NCBI GenBank assembly: GCA_964057225.1
Contig: OZ059894.1
Span: forward strand, 19,250,476-19,314,475
DNA: 64,000 bases
DNA from: Auanema rhodensis
Lineage: Eukaryota; Nematoda; Chromadorea; Rhabditida; Rhabditidae
Direction of reading: 5' to 3'
In this document: positions 1 through 13,043 of the stretch, piece after piece
How positions within the stretch are numbered: the stretch's first letter is position 1
Layout: every line of letters begins with the position of its first letter
Notes under the pieces: model-generated
Databases searched by the model: none
Told to the model about the DNA's origin: nothing
What the model saw: only the letters and a program-made list of their open reading frames with translations
Made by a program: the position numbers and the translations under genes

Positions 1-704
1 GTATGTTGAGTTTCCATATACACTCAACATTGCTTCCAAAAACATTTTGACAAAAATTTTTTCGAAAAATTTCAAAATAATTTAGCAAAAAGTAGATGTT
101 TTTAGATTCCTTTTTTCAAGGCAAAGACGATGGACAATGTTATTCAACGAAAAAATTAATTCTTCAGGGTGAAAATCGAGGATATAAGTGTGAACTTATA
201 TCAGTTGATATCTCGGTGCATTTTTAAGCTAGCGCAAATCTGATAACACAGATCGACGCAGCTTAAAAATCCGCATCGAATGCACTATACTACATTGAGA
301 AACGCTTGATACAGAAATTAGTTATGATTGTTCGAAAAATGATGCATTAGTGTATGTTGAGTTTCCATGTACACTCAACATTGCTTCCAAAAACATTTTG
401 ACAAAAATTTTTTCGAAAAATTTCAAAATAATTTAGCAAAAAGTAGATGTTTTCGGATTTCTTTTTTCAAGGCAAAGACGATGGACAATGTTATTCAACG
501 AAAAAATTAATTCTTCAGGGTGAAAATCGAGGATATAAGTGTGAACTTATATCAGTTGATATCTCGGTGCATTTTTAAGCTAGCGCAAATCTGATAACAC
601 AGATCGACGCAGCTTAAAAATCCGCATCGAATGCACTATACTACATTGAGAAACGCTTAATACAAAAATTAGTTATGATCGTTTGAAAAATGATGCATTA
701 GTGT

Positions 705-732
705 ATGTTGAGTTTCCATGTACACTCAACAT
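705..732. repeat. Monomer dyad 1: 9-bp perfect stem, 10-nt loop
   Basis: ATGTTGAGT at 705-713 pairs perfectly with ACTCAACAT at 724-732. The loop is TTCCATGTAC, or TTCCATATAC in one subfamily. The arms recur in nearly every monomer of both blocks, while the loop tolerates the G/A change. Confidence 0.85.
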
Positions 733-759
733 TGCTTCCAAAAACATTTTGACAAAAAT

Positions 760-771
760 TTTTTCGAAAAA
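760..771. repeat. Monomer dyad 2: 12-bp palindrome TTTTTCGAAAAA
   Basis: A perfect self-complementary 12-mer centred on TTCGAA, embedded in A- and T-tracts that extend the symmetry with a one-base slip. It is present in most monomers. Rare variants break it: TTTTTTCAAAAAA near 23987 and 28198, and CGAGAAA near 13808 and 15914. Alternating A/T tracts like this usually give intrinsic curvature. Confidence 0.75.
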
Positions 772-882
772 TTTCAAAATAATTTAGCAAAAAGTAGATG
801 TTTTTAGATTGCTTTTTTCAAGGCAAAGACGATGGACAATGTTATTCAACGAAAAAATTAATTCTTCAGGGTGAAAATCGAG

Positions 883-904
883 GATATAAGTGTGAACTTA
901 TATC
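883..904. repeat. Monomer dyad 3: 9-bp perfect stem, 4-nt loop
   Basis: GATATAAGT at 883-891, loop GTGA, then ACTTATATC at 896-904: a perfect hairpin. It lies inside the most conserved part of the monomer. It is disrupted in a few subfamilies, for example GATATACGT near 5850 and ACATATATC in the 36-42 kb trimers. Confidence 0.85.
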
Positions 905-921
905 AGTTGATATCTCGGTGC

Positions 922-972
922 ATTTTTAAGCTAGCGCAAATCTGATAACACAGATCGACGCAGCTTAAAAAT
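922..972. repeat. Monomer dyad 4: compound 51-bp hairpin
   Basis: The outer stem is ATTTTTAAGCT at 922-932 with AGCTTAAAAAT at 962-972 (11 bp, perfect). The inner stem is ATCTG at 940-944 with CAGAT at 951-955, with a 6-nt loop ATAACA. The segments between the stems (AGCGCAA and CGACGC) are partly complementary. Nearly all copies keep it. A frequent change at the base of the stem, CTAGCGC to CTTGCGC, leaves the outer stem intact. Confidence 0.85.
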
Positions 973-2344
973 CCGCATCGAATGCACTATACTACATTGA
1001 GAAACGCTTAATACAAAAATTAGTTATGATCGTTTGAAAAATGATGCATTAGTGTATGTTGAGTTTCCATGTACACTCAACATTGCTTCCAAAAACATTT
1101 TGACAAAAATTTTTTCGAAAAATTTCAAAATAATTTAGCAAAAAGTAGATGTTTTTAGATTGCTTTTTTCAAGGCAAAGACGATGGACAATGTTATTCAA
1201 CGAAAAAAGTAATTCTTGAGGGTGAAAATCGAGGATATAAGTGTGAACTTATATCAGTTGATATCTCGGTGCATTTTTGAGCTAGCGCAAATCTGATAAC
1301 ACAGATCGACGCAGCTTAAAAATCCGCATCGAATGCACTATACTACATTGAGAAACGCTCAACACAAAAATTAGTTATGATCGTTTGAAAAATGATGCAT
1401 TAGTGTATGTTGAGTTTCCATATACACTCAACATTGCTTCCAAAAACATTTTGACAAAAATTTTTTCGAAAAATTTCAAAATAATTTAGCAAAAAGTAGA
1501 TGTTTTTAGATTCCTTTTTTCAAGGCAAAGACGATGGACAATGTTATTCAACGAAAAAATTAATTCTTCAGGGTGAAAATCGAGGATATAAGTGTGAACT
1601 TATATCAGTTGATATCTCGGTGCATTTTTAAGCTAGCGCAAATCTGATAACACAGATCGACGCAGCTTAAAAATCCGCATCGAATGCACTATACTACATT
1701 GAGAAACGCTTAATACAAAAATTAGTTATGATCGTTTGAAAAATGATGCATTAGTGTATGTTGAGTTTCCATGTACACTCAACATTGCTTCCAAAAACAT
1801 TTTGACAAAAATTTTTTCGAAAAATTTCAAAATAATTTAGCAAAAAGTAGATGTTTTTAGAATCCATTTTTCAAGGCAAAGACGATGGACAATGTTATTC
1901 AACGAAAAAATTAATTCTTCAGGGTGAAAATCGAGGATATAAGTGTGAACTTATATCAGTTGATATCTCGGTGCATTTTTAAGCTAGCGCAAATCTGATA
2001 ACACAGATCGACGCAGCTTAAAAATCCGCATCGAATGCACTATACTACATTGAGAAACGCTTAATACAAAAATTAGTTATGATCGTTTGAAAAATGATGC
2101 ATTAGTGTATGTTGAGTTTCCATGTACACTCAACATTGCTTCCAAAAACATTTTGACAAAAATTTTTTCGAAAAATTTCAAAATAAATTAGCAAAAAGTA
2201 GATGTTTTTAGAATCCATTTTTCAAGGCAAAGACGATGGACAATGTTATTCAACGAAAAAATTAATTCTTCAGGGTGAAAATCGAGGATATAAGTGTGAA
2301 CTTATATCAGTTGATATCTCGGTGCATTTTTAAGCTAGCGCAAA

Positions 2345-2456
2345 TCTGATAACACAGATCGACGCAGCTTAAAAATCCGCATCGAATGCACTATACTACA
2401 TCTGATAACACAGATCGACGCAGCTTAAAAATCCGCATCGAATGATATATACTACA
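2345..2456. repeat. 56-bp internal tandem duplication within one monomer
   Basis: The segment beginning TCTGATAACACAGATCGACG at 2345 is repeated at 2401, so this monomer is 407 bp instead of 351. The second copy ends with an altered AATGATATATAC in place of AATGCACTATAC. The duplicated part covers the right arm and loop of the compound hairpin. It is the only large length change seen in about 170 monomers and looks like slippage or a local end-joining event. Confidence 0.9.
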
Positions 2457-2864
2457 TTGAGAAACGCTCAACACAAAAATTAGTTATGATCGTTTGAAAA
2501 ATGATCCATTAGTGTATGTTGAGTTTCCATGTACACTCAACATTGCTTCCAAAAACATTTTGACAAAAATTTTTTCGAAAAATTTCAAAATAATTTAGCA
2601 AAAAGTAGATGTTTTTAGATTGCTTTTTTCAAGGCAAAGACGATGGACAATGTTATTCAACGAAAAAATTAATTCTTCAGGGTGAAAATCGAGGATATAA
2701 GTGTGAACTTATATCAGTTGATATCTCGGTGCATTTTTAAGCTAGCGCAAATCTGATAACACAGATCGACGCAGCTTAAAAATCCGCATCGAATGCACTA
2801 TACTACATTGAGAAACGCTTAATACAAAAATTAGTTATGATCGTTTGAAAAATGATGCATTAGT

Positions 2865-4619
2865 GTATGTTGAGTTTCCATATACACTCAACATTGCTTC
2901 CAAAAACATTTTGACAAAAATTTTTTCGAAAAATTTCAAAATAATTTAGCAAAAAGTAGATGTTTTTAGATTCCTTTTTTCAAGGCAAAGACGATGGACA
3001 ATGTTATTCAACGAAAAAAATAATTCTTCAGGGTGAAAATCGAGGATATAAGTGTGAACTTATATCAGTTGATATCTCGGTGCATTTTTAAGCTAGCGCA
3101 AATCTGATAACACAGATCGACGCAGCTTAAAACTCCGCATCGAATGCACTATACTACATTGAGAAACGCTTAATACAAAAATTAGTTATGATCGTTTGAA
3201 AAATGATGCATTAGTGTATGTTGAGTTTCCATGTACACTCAACATTGCTTCCAAAAACATTTTGACAAAAATTTTTTCGAAAAATTTCAAAATAATTTAG
3301 CAAAAAGTAGATGTTTTAAGATTGCTTCTTTCAAGGCAAAGACGATGGACAATGTTATTCAACGAAAAAAGTAATTCTTGAGGGTGAAAATCGAGGATAT
3401 AAGTGTGAACTTATATCAGTTGATATCTCGGTGCATTTTTAAGCTAGCGCAAATCTGATAACACAGATCGACGCAGCTTAAAAATCCGCATCGAATGCAC
3501 TATACTACATTGAGAAACGCTTAATACAAAAATTAGTTATGATCGTTTGAAAAATGATGCATTAGTGTATGTTGAGTTTCCATATACACTCAACATTGCT
3601 TCCAAAAACATTTTGACAAAAATTTTTTCGAAAAATTTCAAAATAATTTAGCAAAAAGTAGATGTTTTTAGATTCCTTTTTTCAAGGCAAAGACGATGGA
3701 CAATGTTATTCAACGAAAAAATTAATTCTTCAGGGTGAAAATCGAGGATATAAGTGTGAACTTATATCAGTTGATATCTCGGTGCATTTTTAAGCTAGCG
3801 CAAATCTGATAACACAGATCGACGCAGCTTAAAAATCCGCATCGAATGCACTATACTACATTGAGAAACGCTTAATACAAAAATTAGTTATGATCGTTTG
3901 AAAAATGATGCATTAGTGTATGTTGAGTTTCCATGTACACTCAACATTGCTTCCAAAAACATTTTGACAAAAATTTTTTCGAAAAATTTCAAAATAATTT
4001 AGCAAAAAGTAGATGTTTTAAGATTGCTTTTTTCAAGGCAAAGACGATGGACAATGTTATTCAACGAAAAAAGTAATTCTTGAGGGTGAAAATCGAGGAT
4101 ATAAGTGTGAACTTATATCAGTTGATATCTCGGTGCATTTTTAAGCTAGCGCAAATCTGATAACACAGATCGACGCAGCTTAAAAATCCGCATCGAATGC
4201 ACTATACTACATTGAGAAACGCTTAATACAAAAATTAGTTATGATCGTTTGAAAAATGATGCATTAGTGTATGTTGAGTTTCCATATACACTCAACATTG
4301 CTTCCAAAAACATTTTGACAAAAATTTTTTCGAAAAATTTCAAAATAATTTAGCAAAAAGTAGATGTTTTTAGATTCCTTTTTTCAAGGCAAAGACGATG
4401 GACAATGTTATTCAACGAAAAAATTAATTCTTCAGGGTGAAAATCGAGGATATAAGTGTGAACTTATATCAGTTGATATCTCGGTGCATTTTTAAGCTAG
4501 CGCAAATCTGATAACACAGATCGACGCAGCTTAAAAATCCGCATCGAATGCACTATACTACATTGAGAAACGCTTAATACAAAAATTAGTTATGATCGTT
4601 TGAAAAATGATGCATTAGT
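2865..4619. repeat. Dimeric higher-order repeat (702 bp), A-B-A-B-A
   Basis: Monomers at 2865, 3567 and 4269 carry CCATATAC, GATTCC and TTCTTCAGG. Those at 3216 and 3918 carry CCATGTAC, GATTGC and GTAATTCTTGAGG. The alternation defines a 702-bp dimer. Confidence 0.8.
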
Positions 4620-7600
4620 GTATGTTGAGTTTCCATGTACACTCAACATTGCTTCCAAAAACATTTTGACAAAAATTTTTTCGAAAAATTTCAAGATAAA
4701 TCAGCAAAAAATAGGTGTTTTTAGATTCCTTTTTTCAAGGCAAAGACGATGGACAATGTTATTCAACGAAAAAATTAATTTTTCAGGGTGAAAATCGAGG
4801 ATATAAGTGTGAACTTATATCAGTTGATATCTCGGTGCATTTTTAAGCTAGCGCAAATCTGATAACACAGATCGACGCAGCTTAAAAATCCGCATCGAAT
4901 GCACTATACTACATTGAGAAACGCTTAATACAAAAATTAGTTATGATCGTTTGAAAAATGATGCATTAGTGTATGTTGAGTTTCCATGTACACTCAACAT
5001 TGCTTCCAAAAACATTTTGACAAAAATTTTTTCGAAAAATTTCAAGATAAATTAGCAAAAAGTAGATGTTTTTAGATTCCTTTTTTCAAGGCAAAGACGA
5101 TGGACAATGTTATTCAACGAAAAAATTAATTCTTCAGGGTGAAAATCGAGGATATAAGTGTGAACTTATATCAGTTGATATCTCGGTGCATTTTTCAGCT
5201 AGCGCAAATCTGATAACACAGATCGACGCAGCTTAAAAATCCGCATCGAATGCACTATACTACATTGAGAAACGCTCAATACAAAAATTAGTTATGATCG
5301 TTTGAAAAATGATGCATTAGTGTATGTTGAGTTTCCATGTACACTCAACATTGCTTCCAAAAACATTTTGACAAAAATTTTTTCGAAAAATTTCAAAATA
5401 ATTTAGCAAAAAGTAGATGTTTTTAGATTCCTTTTTTCAAGGCAAAGACGATGGACAATGTTATTCAACGAAAAAATTAATTCTTCAGGGTGAAAATCGA
5501 GGATATAAGTGTGAACTTATATCAGTTGATATCTCGGTGCATTTTTAAGCTAGCGCAAATCTGATAACACAGATCGACGCAGCTTAAAAATCCGCATCGA
5601 ATGCACTATACTACATTGAGAAACGCTTAATACAAAAATTAGTTATGATCGTTTGAAAAATGATGCATTAGTGTATGTTGAGTTTCCATGTACACTCAAC
5701 ATTGCTTCCAAAAACATTTTGACAAAAATTTTTTCGAAAAATTTCAAGATAAATTAGCAAAAAGTAGATGTTTTTAGATTCCTTTTTTCAAGGCAAAGAC
5801 GATGGACAATGTTATTCAACGAAAAAATTAATTTTTCAGGGTGAAAATGGAGGATATACGTGTGAACTTATATCAGTTGATATCTCGGTGCATTTTTAAG
5901 CTAGCGCAAATCTGATAACACAGATCGACGCAGCTTAAAAATCCGCATCGAATGCACTATACTACATTGAGAAACGCTTAATACAAAAATTAGTTATGAT
6001 CGTTTGAAAAATGATGCATTAGTGTATGTTGAGTTTCCATGTACACTCAACATTGCTTCCAAAAACATTTTGACAAAAATTTTTTCGAAAAATTTCAAGA
6101 TAAATCAGCAAAAAATAGGTGTTTTTAGATTCCTTTTTTCAAGGCAAAGACGATGGACAATGTTATTCAACGAAAAAATTAATTTTTCAGGGTGAAAATC
6201 GAGGATATAAGTGTGAACTTATATCAGTTGATATCTCGGTGCATTTTTAAGCTAGCGCAAATCTGATAACACAGATCGACGCAGCTTAAAAATCCGCATC
6301 GAATGCACTATACTACATTGAGAAACGCTTAATACAAAAATTAGTTATGATCGTTTGAAAAATGATGCATTAGTGTATGTTGAGTTTCCATGTACACTCA
6401 ACATTGCTTCCAAAAACATTTTGACAAAAATTTTTTCGAAAAATTTCAAGATAAATCAGCAAAAAATAGGTGTTTTTAGATTCCTTTTTTCAAGGCAAAG
6501 ACGATGGACAATGTTATTCAACGAAAAAATTAATTTTTCAGGGTGAAAATCGAGGATATAAGTGTGAACTTATATCAGTTGATATCTCGGTGCATTTTTA
6601 AGCTAGCGCAAATCTGATAACACAGATCGACGCAGCTTAAAAATCCGCATCGAATGCACTATACTACATTGAGAAAAGCTTAATACAAAAATTAGTTATG
6701 ATCGTTTGAAAAATGATGCATTAGTGTATGTTGAGTTTCCATGTACACTCAACATTGCTTCCAAAAACATTTTGACAAAAATTTTTTCGAAAAATTTCAA
6801 GATAAATTAGCAAAAAGTAGATGTTTTTAGATTCCTTTTTTCAAGGCAAAGACGATGGACAATGTTATTCAACGAAAAAATTAATTCTTCAGGGTGAAAA
6901 TCGAGGATATAAGTGTGAACTTATATCAGTTGATATCTCGGTGCATTTTTAAGCTAGCGCAAATCTGATAACACAGATCGACGCAGCTTAAAAATCCGCA
7001 TCGAATGCACTATACTACATTGAGAAACGCTTAATACAAAAATTAGTTATGATCGTTTGAAAAATGATCCATTAGTGTATGTTGAGTTTCCATGTACACT
7101 CAACATTGCTTCCAAAAACATTTTGACAAAAATTTTTTCGAAAAATTTCAAGATAAATTAGCAAAAAGTAGATGTTTTTAGATTCCTTTTTTCAAGGCAA
7201 AGACGATGGACAATGTTATTCAACGAAAAAATTAATTTTTCAGGGTGAAAATCGAGGATATACGTGTGAACTTATATCAGTTGATATCTCGGTGCATTTT
7301 TAAGCTAGCGCAAATCTGATAACACAGATCGACGCAGCTTAAAAATCCGCATCGAATGCACTATACTACATTGAGAAACGCTTAATACAAAAATTAGTTA
7401 TGATCGTTTGAAAAATGATGCATTAGTGTATGTTGAGTTTCCATGTACACTCAACATTGCTTCCAAAAACATTTTGACAAAAATTTTTTCGAAAAATTTC
7501 AAGATAAATCAGCAAAAAATAGGTGTTTTTAGATTCCTTTTTTCAAGGCAAAGACGATGGACAATGTTATTCAACGAAAAAATTAATTTTTCAGGGTGAA

Positions 7601-9533
7601 AATCGAGGATATAAGTGTGAACTTATATCAGTTGATATCTCGGTGCATTTTTAAGCTAGCGCAAATCTGATAACACAGATCGACGCAGCTTAAAAATCCG
7701 CATCGAATGCACTATACTACATTGAGAAACGCTTAATACAAAAATTAGTTATGATCGTTTGAAAAATGATGCATTAGTGTATGTTGAGTTTCCATGTACA
7801 CTCAACATTGCTTCCAAAAACATTTTGACAAAAATTTTTTCGAAAAATTTCAAGATAAATTAGCAAAAAGTAGATGTTTTTAGATTCCTTTTTTCAAGGC
7901 AAAGACGATGGACAATGTTATTCAACGAAAAAATTAATTCTTCAGGGTGAAAATCGAGGATATAAGTGTGAACTTATATCAGTTGATATCTCGGTGCATT
8001 TTTAAGCTAGCGCAAATCTGATAACACAGATCGACGCAGCTTCAAAATCCGCATCGAATGCACTATACTACATTGAGAAACGCTCAATACAAAAATTAGT
8101 TATGATCGTTTGAAAAATGATCCATTAGTGTATGTTGAGTTTCCATGTACACTCAACATTGCTTCCAAAAACATTTTGACAAAAATTTTTTCGAAAAATT
8201 TCAAAATAATTTAGAAAAAAGTAGATGTTTTTAGATTGCTTTTTTCAAGGCAAAGACGATGGACAATGTTATTCAACGAAAAAATTAATTCTTGAGGGTG
8301 AAAATCGAGGATATAAGTGTGAACTTATATCAGTTGATATCTCGGTGCATTTTTAAGCTAGCGCAAATCTGATAACTCAGATCGACGCAACTTAAAAATC
8401 CGCATCGAATGCACTATACTACATTGAGAAACGCTTAATACAAAAATTAGTTATGATCGTTTGAAAAATGATGCATTAGTGTATGTTGAGTTTCCATGTA
8501 CACTCAACATTGCTTCCAAAAACATTTTGACAAAAATTTTTTCGAAAAATTTCAAAATAAATTAGCAAAAAGTAGATGTTTTTAGAATCCATTTTTCAAG
8601 GCAAAGACGATGGACAATGTTATTCAACGAAAAAATTAATTCTTCAGGGTGAAAATCGAGGATATAAGTGTGAACTTATATCAGTTGATATCTCGGTGCA
8701 TTTTTAAGCTAGCGCAAATCTGATAACACAGATCGACGCAGCTTAAAAATCCGCATCGAATGCACTATACTACATTGAGAAACGCTTAATACAAAAATTA
8801 GTTATGATCGTTTGAAAAATGATGCATTAGTGTATGTTGAGTTTCCATGTACACTCAACATTGCTTCCAAAAACATTTTGACAAAAATTTTTTCGAAAAA
8901 TTTCAAAATAATTTAGCAAAAAGTAGATGTTTTTAGATTGCTTTTTTCAAGGCAAAGACGATGGACAATGTTATTCAACGAAAAAAGTAATTCTTGAGGG
9001 TGAAAATCGAGGATATAAGTGTGAACTTATATCAGTTGATATCTCGGTGCATTTTTAAGCTAGCGCAAATCTGATAACACAGATCGACGCAACTTAAAAA
9101 TCCGCATCGAATGCACTATACTACATTGAGAAACGCTTAATACAAAAATTAGTTATGATCGTTTGAAAAATGATGCATTAGTGTATGTTGAGTTTCCATG
9201 TACACTCAACATTGCTTCCAAAAACATTTTGACAAAAATTTTTTCGAAAAATTTCAAAATAAATTAGCAAAAAGTAGATGTTTTTAGATTCCATTTTTCA
9301 AGGCAAAGACGATGGACAATGTTATTCAACGAAAAAAGTAATTCTTGAGGGTGAAAATCGAGGATATAAGTGTGAACTTATATCAGTTGATATCTCGGTG
9401 CATTTTTAAGCTAGCGCAAATCTGATAACACAGATCGACGCAGCTTAAAAATCCGCATCGAATGCACTATACTACATTGAGAAACGCTTAATACAAAAAT
9501 TAGTTATGATCGTTTGAAAAATGATGCATTAGT

Positions 9534-11990
9534 GTATGTTGAGTTTCCATATACACTCAACATTGCTTCCAAAAACATTTTGACAAAAATTTTTTCGAAA
9601 AATTTCAAAATAATTTAGCAAAAAGTAGATGTTTTTAGATTCCTTTTTTCAAGGCAAAGACGATGGACAATGTTATTCAACGAAAAAAATAATTCTTCAG
9701 GGTGAAAATCGAGGATATAAGTGTGAACTTATATCAGTTGATATCTCGGTGCATTTTTAAGCTAGCGCAAATCTGATAACACAGATCGACGCAGCTTAAA
9801 ACTCCGCATCGAATGCACTATACTACATTGAGAAACGCTTAATACAAAAATTAGTTATGATCGTTTGAAAAATGATGCATTAGTGTATGTTGAGTTTCCA
9901 TGTACACTCAACATTGCTTCCAAAAACATTTTGACAAAAATTTTTTCGAAAAATTTCAAAATAATTTAGCAAAAAGTAAATGTTTTTAGATTGCTTTTTT
10001 CAAGGCAAAGACGATGGACAATGTTATTCAACGAAAAAAGTAATTCTTGAGGGTGAAAATCGAGGATATAAGTGTGAACTTATATCAGTTGATATCTCGG
10101 TGCATTTTTAAGCTAGCGCAAATCTGATAACACAGATCGACGCAGCTTAAAAATCCGCATCGAATGCACTATACTACATTGAGAAACGCTTAATACAAAA
10201 ATTAGTTATGATCGTTTGAAAAATGATGCATTAGTGTATGTTGAGTTTCCATATACACTCAACATTGCTTCCAAAAACATTTTGACAAAAATTTTTTCGA
10301 AAAATTTCAAAATAATTTAGCAAAAAGTAGATGTTTTTAGATTCCTTTTTTCAAGGCAAAGACGATGGACAATGTTATTCAACGAAAAAATTAATTCTTC
10401 AGGGTGAAAATCGAGGATATAAGTGTGAACTTATATCAGTTGATATCTCGGTGCATTTTTAAGCTAGCGCAAATCTGATAACACAGATCGACGCAGCTTA
10501 AAAATCCGCATCGAATGCACTATACTACATTGAGAAACGCTTAATACAAAAATTAGTTATGATCGTTTGAAAAATGATGCATTAGTGTATGTTGAGTTTC
10601 CATGTACACTCAACATTGCTTCCAAAAACATTTTGACAAAAATTTTTTCGAAAAATTTCAAAATAATTTAGCAAAAAGTAGATGTTTTTAGATTGCTTTT
10701 TTCAAGGCAAAGACGATGGACAATGTTATTCAACGAAAAAAGTAATTCTTGAGGGTGAAAATCGAGGATATAAGTGTGAACTTATATCAGTTGATATCTC
10801 GGTGCATTTTTAAGCTAGCGCAAATCTGATAACACAGATCGACGCAGCTTAAAAATCCGCATCGAATGCACTATACTACATTGAGAAACGCTTAATACAA
10901 AAATTAGTTATGATCGTTTGAAAAATGATGCATTAGTGTATGTTGAGTTTCCATATACACTCAACATTGCTTCCAAAAACATTTTGACAAAAATTTTTTC
11001 GAAAAATTTCAAAATAATTTAGCAAAAAGTAGATGTTTTTAGATTCCTTTTTTCAAGGCAAAGACGATGGACAATGTTATTCAACGAAAAAAATAATTCT
11101 TCAGGGTGAAAATCGAGGATATAAGTGTGAACTTATATCAGTTGATATCTCGGTGCATTTTTAAGCTAGCGCAAATCTGATAACACAGATCGACGCAGCT
11201 TAAAACTCCGCATCGAATGCACTATACTACATTGAGAAACGCTTAATACAAAAATTAGTTATGATCGTTTGAAAAATGATGCATTAGTGTATGTTGAGTT
11301 TCCATGTACACTCAACATTGCTTCCAAAAACATTTTGACAAAAATTTTTTCGAAAAATTTCAAAATAATTTAGCAAAAAGTAGATGTTTTTAGATTGCTT
11401 TTTTCAAGGCAAAGACGATGGACAATGTTATTCAACGAAAAAAGTAATTCTTGAGGGTGAAAATCGAGGATATAAGTGTGAACTTATATCAGTTGATATC
11501 TCGGTGCATTTTTAAGCTAGCGCAAATCTGATAACACAGATCGACGCAGCTTAAAAATCCGCATCGAATGCACTATACTACATTGAGAAACGCTTAATAC
11601 AAAAATTAGTTATGATCGTTTGAAAAATGATGCATTAGTGTATGTTGAGTTTCCATATACACTCAACATTGCTTCCAAAAACATTTTGACAAAAATTTTT
11701 TCGAAAAATTTCAAAATAATTTAGCAAAAAGTAGATGTTTTTAGATTCCTTTTTTCAAGGCAAAGACGATGGACAATGTTATTCAACGAAAAAATTAATT
11801 CTTCAGGGTGAAAATCGAGGATATAAGTATGAACTTATATCAGTTGATATCTCGGTGCATTTTTAAGCTAGCGCAAATCTGATAACACAGATCGACGCAG
11901 CTTAAAAATCCGCATCGAATGCACTATACTACATTGAGAAACGCTTAATACAAAAATTAGTTATGATCGTTTGAAAAATGATGCATTAGT
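9534..11990. repeat. Dimeric higher-order repeat (702 bp), second tract
   Basis: Seven monomers alternate between the same A type (9534, 10236, 10938, 11640) and B type (9885, 10587, 11289) as in the tract at 2.9-4.6 kb. Copies 9534 and 10938 additionally share AAAAAATAATTC and AAAACTCCGC, suggesting a nested four-monomer period. Confidence 0.8.
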
Positions 11991-13043
11991 GTATGTTGAG
12001 TTTCCATATACACTCAACATTGCTTCCAAAAACATTTTGACAAAAATTTTTTCGAAAAATTTCAAGATAAATTAGCAAAAAGTAGATGTTTTTAGATTCC
12101 TTTTTTCAAGGCAAAGACGATGGACAATGTTATTCAACGAAAAAATTAATTTTTCAGGGTGAAAATCGAGGATATAAGTGTGAACTTATATCAGTTGATA
12201 TCTCGGTGCATTTTTAAGCTAGCGCAAATCTGATAACACAGATCGACGCAGCTTAAAAATCCGCATCGAATGCACTATACTACATTGAGAAACGCTTAAT
12301 ACAAAAATTAGTTATGATCGTTTGAAAAATGATGCATTAGTGTATGTTGAGTTTCCATGTACACTCAACATTGCTTCCAAAAACATTTTGACAAAAATTT
12401 TTTCGAAAAATTTCAAGATAAATTAGCAAAAAGTAGATGTTTTTAGATTCCTTTTTTCAAGGCAAAGACGATGGACAATGTTAATCAACGAAAAAATTAA
12501 TTCTTCAGGGTGAAAATCGAGGATATAAGTGTGAACTTATATCAGTTGATATCTCGGTGCATTTTTAAGCTAGCGCAAATCTGATAACACAGATCGACGC
12601 AGCTTAAAAATCCGCATCGAATGCACTATACTACATTGAGAAACGCTTAATACAAAAATTAGTTATGATCGTTTGAAAAATGATGCATTAGTGTATGTTG
12701 AGTTTCCATGTACACTCAACATTGCTTCCAAAAACATTTTGACAAAAATTTTTTCGAAAAATTTCAAAATAATTTAGCAAAAAGTAGATGTTTTTAGATT
12801 CCTTTTTTCAAGGCAAAGACGATGGACAATGTTATTCAACGAAAAAATTAATTCTTCAGGGTGAAAATCGAGGATATAAGTGTGAACTTATATCAGTTGA
12901 TATCTCGGTGCATTTTTAAGCTAGCGCAAATCTGATAACACAGATCGACGCAGCTTAAAAATCCGCATCGAATGCACTATACTACATTGAGAAACGCTTA
13001 ATACAAAAATTAGTTATGATCGTTTGAAAAATGATGCATTAGT

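Larger units (their letters stand above)
703..1053. repeat. Reference satellite monomer (351 bp)
   Basis: Chosen as a clean representative copy for numbering monomer positions 1-351. Four dyads lie in it, at monomer positions 3-30, 58-69, 181-202 and 220-270. Between them are a variable A/T-rich stretch (about 74-115), a conserved block starting near AAGGCAAAGACGATGG, and a tail ending GATGCATTAGT that leads into the next copy. Neither strand carries a long ORF. Confidence 0.9.

Noticed and set aside
220-275. Hammerhead ribozyme in the satellite, as in some animal satellite RNAs
   Set aside because: CTGATAACACAG looks suggestive, but the CTGANGA core and the GAAA segment in proper register are absent on both strands.
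703-1053. CENP-B box in the monomer
   Set aside because: TTCGAAAAATTTC and TTCAACGAAAAA share the TTCG or A-rich part, but no monomer contains the required CGGG half.
4600-7599. Identical 63-residue plus-strand ORFs at 4600, 6004, 6355 and 7408
   Set aside because: They lie wholly within satellite monomers, begin at TTG rather than ATG, and exist only because the common TAG near monomer position 83 is CAG in this variant. No initiation context or domain supports a gene.
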